A DNA stretch of 7,957 nt from Candidatus Pelearchaeum sp. (GTDB taxonomy: Archaea > Thermoproteota > Nitrososphaeria_A > Caldarchaeales > Caldarchaeaceae): positions 1 to 7,957 of the forward strand of contig WAQC01000147.1 of assembly GCA_015520425.1 (NCBI GenBank), read 5' to 3'. The position numbers were made by a program, and so were the translations under genes. Positions within the stretch are counted from its first letter, which is position 1, and the number at the start of each line of letters is the position of its first letter. The notes below the pieces were generated by a model that worked only from the letters and a program-made list of their open reading frames with translations, was not told the DNA's origin and ran no database searches. Below, piece after piece: positions 1 through 5,001 of this stretch.

Positions 1-94
1 CGTATAGTCTCAAAACTCACGACACAACAAACGAATATCTCCTACATAAAAACTACCTCATACACGTTGTTTAGTATTACGCAATTCCCAACAA

Positions 95-110
95 CGATAA
101 ATTTAAAAAC
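95..110 (+). promoter_or_regulatory. Archaeal BRE/TATA-like promoter for the box C/D sRNA
   Basis: An A/T-rich element with core TTTAAAAA at 102-109 follows a purine-containing stretch that could serve as the TFB recognition element. Archaeal transcription usually starts about 25 bases downstream of the TATA centre. That predicts a start near 131, exactly where the closing stem of the candidate guide RNA begins. The agreement was not built into the search, so the two calls support each other. The box is A/T rich on both strands, so it could also fire leftward. Confidence 0.5.
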
Positions 111-130
111 ACAATTAGCATTTTTTACTA

Positions 131-187
131 TGCGATGATGAGTCTGACCAGGCTGAGGGCGATGATCTAGATCTTGAGCTCTGAGCA
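131..187 (+). ncRNA. Candidate box C/D sRNA (2'-O-methylation guide)
   Basis: This 57-base segment has the architecture of an archaeal box C/D guide RNA. Box C ATGATGA at 135-141 is a perfect RUGAUGA match. Box D' CTGA is at 153-156, a C' box GCGATGA with one mismatch at 159-165, and box D CTGA at 181-184. The bases flanking C and D pair (TGC 131-133 with GCA 185-187), leaving one base before box C, which is the kink-turn geometry bound by L7Ae. The guides are 11 bases (142-152) and about 15 bases (166-180). Length fits the usual 50-65 bases. Such RNAs assemble with L7Ae, Nop5 and fibrillarin. The weak points are the imperfect C' box and the 2-base D'-C' spacer. The promoter-like element upstream strengthens the call. 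Targets are not proven. Confidence 0.65.
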
Positions 188-200
188 ATATCTAATACTT

Positions 201-210
201 TCTATATTTA
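201..210 (+). promoter_or_regulatory. TATA-like box for the ATPase gene
   Basis: The sequence TCTATATTTA lies just downstream of the sRNA. Its centre near 206 predicts a transcription start around 231-233. That would give a 5-7 base leader to the TTG at 238, or about 21 bases to the GTG at 253. The ATPase would then be transcribed independently of the sRNA. The surrounding T-rich stretch (190-210) could also serve as the sRNA 3' end. Sequence match only. Confidence 0.4.
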
Positions 211-237
211 CCATGATAAATGATTTAAGTTTGTGTT

Positions 238-1647
238 TTGCGGGTTTTGTTAGTGAGCGCGGGTAAGGGATGGAATTTAGTTAATGAGTTTAGAATTAGC
301 GACTTAATCAATCCTCATATTAAGACGATAATCATTAAGGGGAAGCCTGGGACTGGCAAGACTACTCTTGCTGTGGAGCTTCTTAAGGCTGCTAAAGGCG
401 GTTTGTTCGTATCTACGCGTGTATCGGAGATTAAGCTCAGCCAGCACTTCCCCCATATTAGAGAGCTTGTGGAGAAGGGTGCTGTTCAGGAGTATCTGGC
501 CGAGGCTATCAAGGTGTCATTTGAAGACCTCAGGCTAGGCACCGTTTCTGATATAGTTTCTAAGGTTATTGAAGCTGCGCATAGGCTGAGGCTTCCTCTT
601 ATTGTTTTAGATTCGCTTGACGCTCTAACACGGGAGCTTGACGAGAAAGAGAGACTACGTGTAGAGAAGACGCTAGCCGCAATAGTTGAGTCAAGTGATT
701 CTACACTCGTTATAGTGAGTGAGAATCCCGATATAACAGCCGCAGATTATTTGGTTGATGCGGTCATAGAGCTTCGTGATGAGGAGTTTGAGAATAGGCG
801 AGCTAGGAAGATTTATGTGGAGAAAATCCGAGGGCAGGCCGTAGCCAGACGTAGATGGCTCTTTACTCTTTATGGGGGTAGATTCACAATATTCACACCT
901 ACTCAAGAGGAAAATTTAGAAAAAATCCAATCATCACAGTTTAAGCCAATACCTCATACAGCCACACATTACTCAACAGGAAGTGAAGACTTTGATACAC
1001 TTCTTGCTGGAGGGCTGAAAAAGGGCTCGGCGGTATTTTTTGAGATAGGTAAGACCGTTCCTACCGAATGGCATTTCTTCATTTTAGCGCAAATTAGGAT
1101 GAATATGCTAGCTCAGGGTGGGGGTGTTGTAGTAATACCTTTTGGAGGCGTTAGACCCCAATATATTAGCGAATCAATAAAACCATACCTTAATGAGCAG
1201 GACGTAAAAGAGGGGCAAAAGATAGGAATCTTTGGAGAACATATACAAGATAAGGGATATTTCAAGCTGGACCGCGTGTCATTTAAAAAGAGCATGGAAA
1301 ATCTACGCGACGCTATTCAAGAGCTTCGCAAGAATGGAAGAAAACCCTGTTTCTTACTATTGGGCGTGGATAAGTTGGAGCACATCTATCCAAGTGATGA
1401 AATAATGAAGGAAATCTCAGAGATTATTATTAGGGTACGCGAAGATGATGATGTAGTTATATTTGGTTCAAGGGCGTCTAGTGAGATAAAAGACAAGATA
1501 GCTGACATATGTGATATGCATTTGTGCGTTAAGGAGGTTGAGGGAGCCATGGTCGTATATACTGTGAAGCCTCCATCCCCGTTGATGTACGCTTACTACG
1601 ACTACTCCGCAGGCTTTCCCAAATTAAGACTCACACCAGTGGTGTAG
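238..1647 (+). CDS. Tandem RecA-like ATPase of the KaiC/GvpD/RAD55 family
   Basis: The 469-residue protein contains two RecA/KaiC-like domains. The first (about 20-220) has an intact Walker A (GKPGTGKT, 35-42), the FVSTRVS segment recalling GvpD-type proteins, a Walker B strand ending at Asp125 (LIVLDS), and an arginine-rich stretch (187-207) ending the core. The second (about 245-455) opens with the KaiC-like signature STGSEDFDTLLAGGL. Where its P-loop should be it reads EIGKTVPTEW, so it probably does not hydrolyse ATP. There are no membrane segments, so it should be cytosolic. In haloarchaea GvpD represses gas-vesicle genes; no gvp genes are visible here, so the name marks family only. The start is uncertain: TTG 238, TTG 247 and GTG 253 are all in frame, and an in-frame stop at 226-228 excludes anything earlier. 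A NitrOD5-like gene follows after 4 bases, suggesting co-transcription and a signalling role. Confidence 0.8.
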   Translation: MRVLLVSAGKGWNLVNEFRISDLINPHIKTIIIKGKPGTGKTTLAVELLKAAKGGLFVSTRVSEIKLSQHFPHIRELVEKGAVQEYLAEAIKVSFEDLRLGTVSDIVSKVIEAAHRLRLPLIVLDSLDALTRELDEKERLRVEKTLAAIVESSDSTLVIVSENPDITAADYLVDAVIELRDEEFENRRARKIYVEKIRGQAVARRRWLFTLYGGRFTIFTPTQEENLEKIQSSQFKPIPHTATHYSTGSEDFDTLLAGGLKKGSAVFFEIGKTVPTEWHFFILAQIRMNMLAQGGGVVVIPFGGVRPQYISESIKPYLNEQDVKEGQKIGIFGEHIQDKGYFKLDRVSFKKSMENLRDAIQELRKNGRKPCFLLLGVDKLEHIYPSDEIMKEISEIIIRVREDDDVVIFGSRASSEIKDKIADICDMHLCVKEVEGAMVVYTVKPPSPLMYAYYDYSAGFPKLRLTPVV

Positions 1648-1651
1648 TAGT

Positions 1652-1963
1652 ATGAGCAAGAACCACGATATACTGAGAAGAATAGTCCAGGATGCCATAG
1701 ATAGGGCATTATCGGTTTTAGGCGAGAATGGTAAGAGAGCATTATACTTTCATCTTGAAAATAGTTTCGGAGTTAGACGGAGCGAGATACCCGACAAGCC
1801 TGAAATTTTCTCGCAAGCCTTACGTACAATCTTCGGGCCAGGCTCCGCAATTTTAGAGCAGTCTATCGTAAGGGAGTTAAGTGAATCTGAAGGGCTTCAA
1901 TTAACTTCAACGAACTTCGTTGATGCTGTAAAGTTGTTGAGGCAACTTTATCAGAGACAATAG
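1652..1963 (+). CDS. Small NitrOD5-like (output domain) protein
   Basis: This 103-residue protein is probably helical and soluble, with no signal peptide, membrane segment or metal-binding cysteines. Its pattern (LGENGKRALYFHLE near 23-36, then EIPDKPEIFSQALRTIFGPGSAILEQSIVREL across about 45-76) matches my recollection of the NitrOD5 family, an output domain described in archaeal signal-transduction proteins and often found as a short stand-alone protein. Its biochemical role is not established. It starts at ATG 1652, four bases after the ATPase stop, with a weak GGTG Shine-Dalgarno-like sequence at 1641-1644. Close spacing and shared strand indicate one transcript with the ATPase, so it may be that protein's partner or effector. 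Its TAG stop sits directly against the stop of threonine synthase on the other strand. The family assignment is from memory of the pattern; that this is a real gene is much surer. Confidence 0.7.
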   Translation: MSKNHDILRRIVQDAIDRALSVLGENGKRALYFHLENSFGVRRSEIPDKPEIFSQALRTIFGPGSAILEQSIVRELSESEGLQLTSTNFVDAVKLLRQLYQRQ

Positions 1964-3211
1964 TTATGCGCTAGCTAATATTGGGAGCTCTGCGCTTAAT
2001 GTCTGTAGTACTTCTGATATCTTCGGCTTTACTGCGTATGTCTTGCCACGGGGTTCTATGAATTCGTCAGCCTTATATCCAGCGCCTGTTACGCAGCATA
2101 CTACCTCGTCTCCTTCATCCAATATACCTTCTTCACGCATTTTTTTGGCAGCAGCGATTGTGATGGCTCCTCCAGGCTCAGCATATATTCCAGTGGTCTG
2201 GCATAGCAGGTGGACGGCTTCTATAACATCTTTGTCGCTTATGGCTTGGCATGTTCCGCCTGTCTTACGCACTATCCCCAGCGCATACTCACCGTCCCCT
2301 GGACTTCCTATAGCAAGACTCTTTACTATGGTGTTAGGCGTCCTGACTGGTGTGACCTCCTCGGCGTTTCGTGCATAAGCATCGCTTATGGGAGCGCAGC
2401 CCACAGGCTGAACACCGTGAAAGGCCGTGTTAATATCATCTAGTACGTTGAATCCCTCTAACTCGCGTAAAGCTTTATGCAAAGCACCTAGCAGCGCTCC
2501 ACTCGCCATAGGTATTATTATATTCTCAGGGGCCCTCCAGCCGAGCTGCTCTACTATCTCAAACATCATGGTCTTAGAGCCCTCCACGTAATACGGTCTT
2601 AGATTCACATTCACTATTCCTATACGCGCCCTTTCGGTTAGTAAATAGGCTAGTCGGTTAGTATCGTCGTATGTCCCATCTACTAGAATTATATGCGAGC
2701 CATACATGGATGCCTGGCGTATTTTAGGTAGCTCAACTGTATCGGGCATTAGGACTATGCAGGGAATATTGGCTGCCGATGCGTGTGCAGATGTGGCCGA
2801 GGCTAAATTACCCGTTGATGCGCAGCCCACCGCTGGTAGATTGAATTCGCGCGCCTTTGAAACCGCTACCGATGATGGCCTATCCTTAAAAGAGAAGCTC
2901 GGATTTATCGTATCATTCTTGATTAATAGTTTCCGAATTCCTATCCTTTTACCCAGCTCTTCAGCGCGAGTGAGTGGCGAGCCTCCAGCACCTATATCTA
3001 CTATGTGTTCTTCTCTTGTTATAGGCAAGAGTTCCTTATAGCGCCATACTCCGCGTGCTGTGCGTGTTGAGAGTAGGTTTTTGAGATTTTCGTGTGGTTC
3101 TTCGTATATAACATCAACTGCCCCTAGACACTTGTCGCATACGTTCCTCAGCGTTGGCGGGTATTCTGCACCGCATATTCTACATATAAGCTTGGCGACA
3201 CCTAGGACCAA
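1964..3211 (-). CDS. thrC: Threonine synthase
   Basis: This PLP-dependent enzyme converts O-phospho-L-homoserine to L-threonine and phosphate, the last step of threonine synthesis. The 415-residue protein has an N-terminal zinc ribbon (Cys10, Cys13, Cys25, Cys28), seen in many archaeal members. A fold type II PLP domain follows: the lysine motif SFSFKDR puts the Schiff-base residue at Lys109, STGN is at 132-135, the loop PMASGALLGA at 234-243 fits the phosphate-binding position, and EPGGA is at 345-349. CVTGAGYK (373-380) replaces the more usual CVTGNGLK. Length is normal. The start is a TTG preceded immediately by AAGGTGG; the zinc ribbon at residue 10 excludes a later start, and I see no good upstream start in frame. 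A TATA-like box lies at 3236-3250. A threonine dehydratase-like enzyme shares the fold, but the zinc ribbon and EGSKTM segment (210-215) favour threonine synthase. Confidence 0.9.
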   Translation of the reverse strand: MVLGVAKLICRICGAEYPPTLRNVCDKCLGAVDVIYEEPHENLKNLLSTRTARGVWRYKELLPITREEHIVDIGAGGSPLTRAEELGKRIGIRKLLIKNDTINPSFSFKDRPSSVAVSKAREFNLPAVGCASTGNLASATSAHASAANIPCIVLMPDTVELPKIRQASMYGSHIILVDGTYDDTNRLAYLLTERARIGIVNVNLRPYYVEGSKTMMFEIVEQLGWRAPENIIIPMASGALLGALHKALRELEGFNVLDDINTAFHGVQPVGCAPISDAYARNAEEVTPVRTPNTIVKSLAIGSPGDGEYALGIVRKTGGTCQAISDKDVIEAVHLLCQTTGIYAEPGGAITIAAAKKMREEGILDEGDEVVCCVTGAGYKADEFIEPRGKTYAVKPKISEVLQTLSAELPILASA

Positions 3212-3235
3212 CCACCTTGTCTGCGCTTGATTCAG

Positions 3236-3250
3236 CCTATAAATAAACCT
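3236..3250 (-). promoter_or_regulatory. TATA-like box for thrC
   Basis: Read on the minus strand this is AGGTTTATTTATAGG. Its centre near 3243 predicts transcription starting around 3217-3219, giving a leader of only about 6-8 bases before the TTG at 3211. That leader would hold little beyond AAGGTGG. It suggests thrC has its own promoter in the 54-base gap behind the flavoprotein gene instead of depending on readthrough. Confidence 0.5.
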
Positions 3251-3265
3251 TAACTGCTCATTCGG

Positions 3266-4273
3266 CTAGCTCCTAACCACATTAAGCCAATCCCTAAGCC
3301 GTATCTCCATACCATACCTATCTTCAGCCAGCTTCATGTGGAAAAAGGCGCTAAGAACGAGATTGAAGTCTCTTAACCAGCTAAACTCTCCCTTAATCTT
3401 CTTCCTTATGAACTCAAAAACCTTCGCATAGACATCAAATTTTTTGATAACCCCAGACGGGTATTGTTGGAGGTTCTCTCTTTCAATATGCTGCGCTAGT
3501 AGCTCTGCGCATTGCATTCCTGGGATTATTCCCTCTCCTAAGGCTGGATAGACTACGCCTATGCTCTCGCCCACTCCTATAACATTTCCCTCCATTATGG
3601 GCTGGCATAGGTGTGGCGGCGCTATGCGCACAGGCCTGCCTATCTTCTTGACTATCTCTCCACCGTGCTCGCGCATAAATTCGCGAAGAACATCTACATG
3701 GCGCTTATAGTAGTCTCCAGCACCCACGTGAGCATAGCCATTCTCAAGTGGAAAGAACCAGAGATAGCCGCACAACCCCTTGAGTGGCCTTACCATGAAA
3801 TCATCAAACGGCGGTGAGCTAAATCTAACCTTATACTCAAGCGTTGGTATGAAATAATCTTTCTTTATCCTTGGTAGGAGGGCGCGACTAAACCCTGTGG
3901 CATCAACCACAATATTATATCTGTCAGATGGGGCTTTATCAATGGTTCTACCATAAACAATCTCCTTTCCTTTATGCATGTCCATCACGAACCGACGTTT
4001 ATCAAATGTGCATAACCCCTTAAGAGGTATCTCAAGCTCCCTGTTAGGGAGTTGTACAATCATACGCTTACCAGTAAAGAGTACGTACTCATCAAAGTCA
4101 AGTCCTATTTTTGATGAAAGTCTTCTGAGCTCGTGGAGGCTTGTTCCCCACGCACATACGGTGTAGAACTTCTCAAACTCCTGCCGTTCATATATTACTA
4201 CGTCATGTTTCTCCTCTAAGAGAGACGCGAGATAGCTTCCAGAAACGCCTCCTCCAACTATACCTATCTTCAA
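3266..4273 (-). CDS. Geranylgeranyl reductase family FAD-dependent oxidoreductase
   Basis: Members of this family reduce double bonds of isoprenoid chains, most famously the geranylgeranyl chains of archaeal membrane lipids. The 335-residue protein starts directly at its Rossmann FAD-binding strand: GxGxxG at Gly7, Gly9 and Gly12, with an acidic ribose-binding Glu29. It also has a cysteine motif VCAWG (Cys40), VVDATG at 122-127, the family signature YLWFFP at 170-175 followed by GAG at 184-186, and a C-terminal FAD motif GVGESIG...YPALGEG at 233-248. It is shorter than the roughly 390-450 residues usual for digeranylgeranylglycerophospholipid reductase, so the substrate could be another isoprenoid or quinone side chain. 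The TTG start is fixed by the first strand beginning at residue 3. It lies 54 bases upstream of thrC on the same strand and is divergent from gins23. Family is secure, substrate is not. Confidence 0.85.
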   Translation of the reverse strand: MKIGIVGGGVSGSYLASLLEEKHDVVIYERQEFEKFYTVCAWGTSLHELRRLSSKIGLDFDEYVLFTGKRMIVQLPNRELEIPLKGLCTFDKRRFVMDMHKGKEIVYGRTIDKAPSDRYNIVVDATGFSRALLPRIKKDYFIPTLEYKVRFSSPPFDDFMVRPLKGLCGYLWFFPLENGYAHVGAGDYYKRHVDVLREFMREHGGEIVKKIGRPVRIAPPHLCQPIMEGNVIGVGESIGVVYPALGEGIIPGMQCAELLAQHIERENLQQYPSGVIKKFDVYAKVFEFIRKKIKGEFSWLRDFNLVLSAFFHMKLAEDRYGMEIRLRDWLNVVRS

Positions 4274-4303
4274 ACTTATCCGCGTAGCTAGTTTATCAGT
4301 CCG

Positions 4304-4318
4304 AGAATAATAGTTTTC
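4304..4318 (-). promoter_or_regulatory. Possible BRE/TATA-like element for the reductase gene
   Basis: On the minus strand this reads GAAAACTATTATTCT, a purine-rich run followed by CTATTATT. The TATA-like part is centred near 4309, which predicts initiation near 4283 and a leader of about 10 bases before the TTG at 4273. No strong Shine-Dalgarno sequence lies between. The match to a consensus TATA box is only fair. Confidence 0.35.
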
Positions 4319-4349
4319 CTCTTTCTCATGATGAGGGTAGGATTCCTTA

Positions 4350-4370
4350 AGCCTAGGGTGTGGCCTAGCT
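4350..4370. other. Small hairpin in the divergent intergenic region
   Basis: AG-C-CTAGG (4350-4357) pairs with CCTAGCT (4364-4370) around the loop GTGTGG, giving seven base pairs with one bulged C at 4352. It sits midway between the divergent reductase and gins23 starts and lacks a T-run, so it does not look like a terminator. It may be a protein-binding site or part of an RNA, or chance. The 186-base intergenic region otherwise shows only promoter-like elements and the inverted repeat listed separately. Confidence 0.25.
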
Positions 4371-4421
4371 GCTCTCTACGTTAATAACATGGCTATATCC
4401 CCGCCTTATGGCCAAGTCAGA

Positions 4422-4429
4422 CTTAATAC
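4422..4429 (+). promoter_or_regulatory. Possible TATA-like box for gins23-mcm
   Basis: The element CTTAATAC is centred near 4425 and predicts a start around 4450, giving a leader of about 10 bases. A second candidate, GCTATATCC at 4392-4400, would start transcription near 4421 and leave a leader of about 40 bases. I cannot choose between them from sequence. Both lie between the arms of the inverted repeat or overlap its left arm. Confidence 0.3.
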
Positions 4430-4452
4430 CATAGAAGCGCGGCAACACCTTA

Positions 4453-4457
4453 GGAGG
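4453..4457 (+). promoter_or_regulatory. Shine-Dalgarno GGAGG unusually close to the gins23 ATG
   Basis: A full GGAGG is followed by only two bases before the ATG at 4460; five to ten is usual. The next in-frame ATG, at 4478, would be 20 bases away, which is too far. Either translation starts at 4460 with a tight spacing or the motif is not the working ribosome site. The motif also touches the right arm of the 9-base inverted repeat. Confidence 0.45.
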
Positions 4458-4459
4458 CC

Positions 4460-4987
4460 ATGTTACGCTCTGAAGACATGCTGGTGACAGGTTTAAGGGA
4501 TAGGCTTGAGGAACTAAGGCTAGAATACCTAAACTCAACAACCAGAATAACCTTTACACGCGATATCCCAAAACTAATAGTCTCAGGCCAGGTTTTTGAA
4601 GACGTTAAGAAGGGAAGCATCATATATGTCAAGCAGTGGCTGGCCCAGCGCCTCGTGGAGATGAATGTGGCAGAATGGGCTGATAAGCCTCCCTCACTTC
4701 AACAATTAATGCAGCTAGAATGGCGGGAGAAGAATAATCCTCTAGAACTACAGAGCCTTCCACGCTACTTCTACATGGAATCCAAACGGGCAGCCAGCAT
4801 ATCAGGAGATGAGCGTATAAGAGAAATGGTAAAGGATATCATGACTCTTAGAATGGCTAAAATTATACAGTTTGCGGTTAAGAAAATGAAGAGTGAGGTA
4901 GCCAAGAAACTAACCCCTGAAGAGGAGCTTCTTTACAACTATGTTTCACGTCTTGTTGAAGAGTGGGAACGGGGCGTGATGGGTTAA
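4460..4987 (+). CDS. gins23: GINS complex subunit Gins23
   Basis: GINS joins MCM and Cdc45/GAN to form the CMG replicative helicase. The 175-residue protein begins with a short helical lead (about 10-25). A small beta-rich B domain follows (about 28-75), with the pattern RDIPKLIVSG...KKGSIIYVKQWLAQRLVEMN. The helical A domain is after that (about 80-170), including LPRYFYMESKRAA at 100-112. The B-then-A order is that of eukaryotic Psf2/Psf3 and archaeal Gins23; Gins15 has the reverse order. The position also fits, since gins23 lies next to mcm in Sulfolobus and other archaea. Its TAA stop is followed at once by the Shine-Dalgarno of mcm, with 14 bases between genes, so the two are almost certainly co-transcribed. 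Sequence conservation in GINS is low, so the call rests on domain order, short motifs and context together. Confidence 0.85.
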   Translation: MLRSEDMLVTGLRDRLEELRLEYLNSTTRITFTRDIPKLIVSGQVFEDVKKGSIIYVKQWLAQRLVEMNVAEWADKPPSLQQLMQLEWREKNNPLELQSLPRYFYMESKRAASISGDERIREMVKDIMTLRMAKIIQFAVKKMKSEVAKKLTPEEELLYNYVSRLVEEWERGVMG

Positions 4988-4995
4988 GGAGGTGA
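4988..4995 (+). promoter_or_regulatory. Strong Shine-Dalgarno of mcm
   Basis: GGAGGTGA is an exact eight-base complement to the archaeal 16S rRNA 3' end. It follows the gins23 stop directly and lies six bases before the ATG at 5002, fixing that start. It is the best ribosome-binding site in the window, fitting an internal gene of an operon that needs its own initiation. A GTG at 4998 is in another frame. Confidence 0.8.
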
Positions 4996-5001
4996 GCGTG
5001 G

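Larger units (their letters stand above)
4385..4465. repeat. 9-base inverted repeat flanking the gins23 promoter and start codon
   Basis: TAACATGGC at 4385-4393 is the exact reverse complement of GCCATGTTA at 4457-4465. The right arm contains the gins23 ATG (4460-4462) and the spacer is 63 bases. The arms could bracket a regulator-bound promoter or, if both were transcribed, pair and mask the start codon. The sequence match is exact, but any function is inference. Confidence 0.4.

Noticed and set aside
1..30. Possible start of a minus-strand gene leaving the left edge (GTG near base 20 reading leftward)
   Set aside because: Only six or seven codons are visible and nearby alternative starts hit stops at once. 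No protein can be recognised.
125..190. A tRNA on the minus strand, suggested by the D-arm-like TCAGCCTGGTCAGAC
   Set aside because: There is no acceptor stem, anticodon arm or T-loop motif around it. The box C/D architecture on the plus strand explains the segment better.
213..266. A 17-codon ORF starting ATG at 213, ahead of and overlapping the ATPase start
   Set aside because: It is in a different frame, has no ribosome site, and lies between the predicted TATA box and the predicted transcription start, so it is probably not fully transcribed.
238..1647. Circadian clock KaiC or gas-vesicle regulator as a specific function
   Set aside because: Only the ATPase family is supported. There are no kaiB or gvp neighbours, and the second domain is degenerate, unlike true KaiC.
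2043..3041. Open frames on the plus strand opposite thrC (111 codons each at 2043-2378 and 2706-3041)
   Set aside because: They lie antisense to a clear enzyme with full motif support, show no domain pattern, and no promoter or ribosome site precedes them.
4328..4473. A second box C/D RNA: box C ATGATGA at 4328-4334 and a CTGA at 4470-4473 with matching TCT/AGA flanks
   Set aside because: The boxes are about 140 bases apart, far beyond archaeal C/D RNAs, the D box lies inside gins23, and no D'/C' pair sits between.
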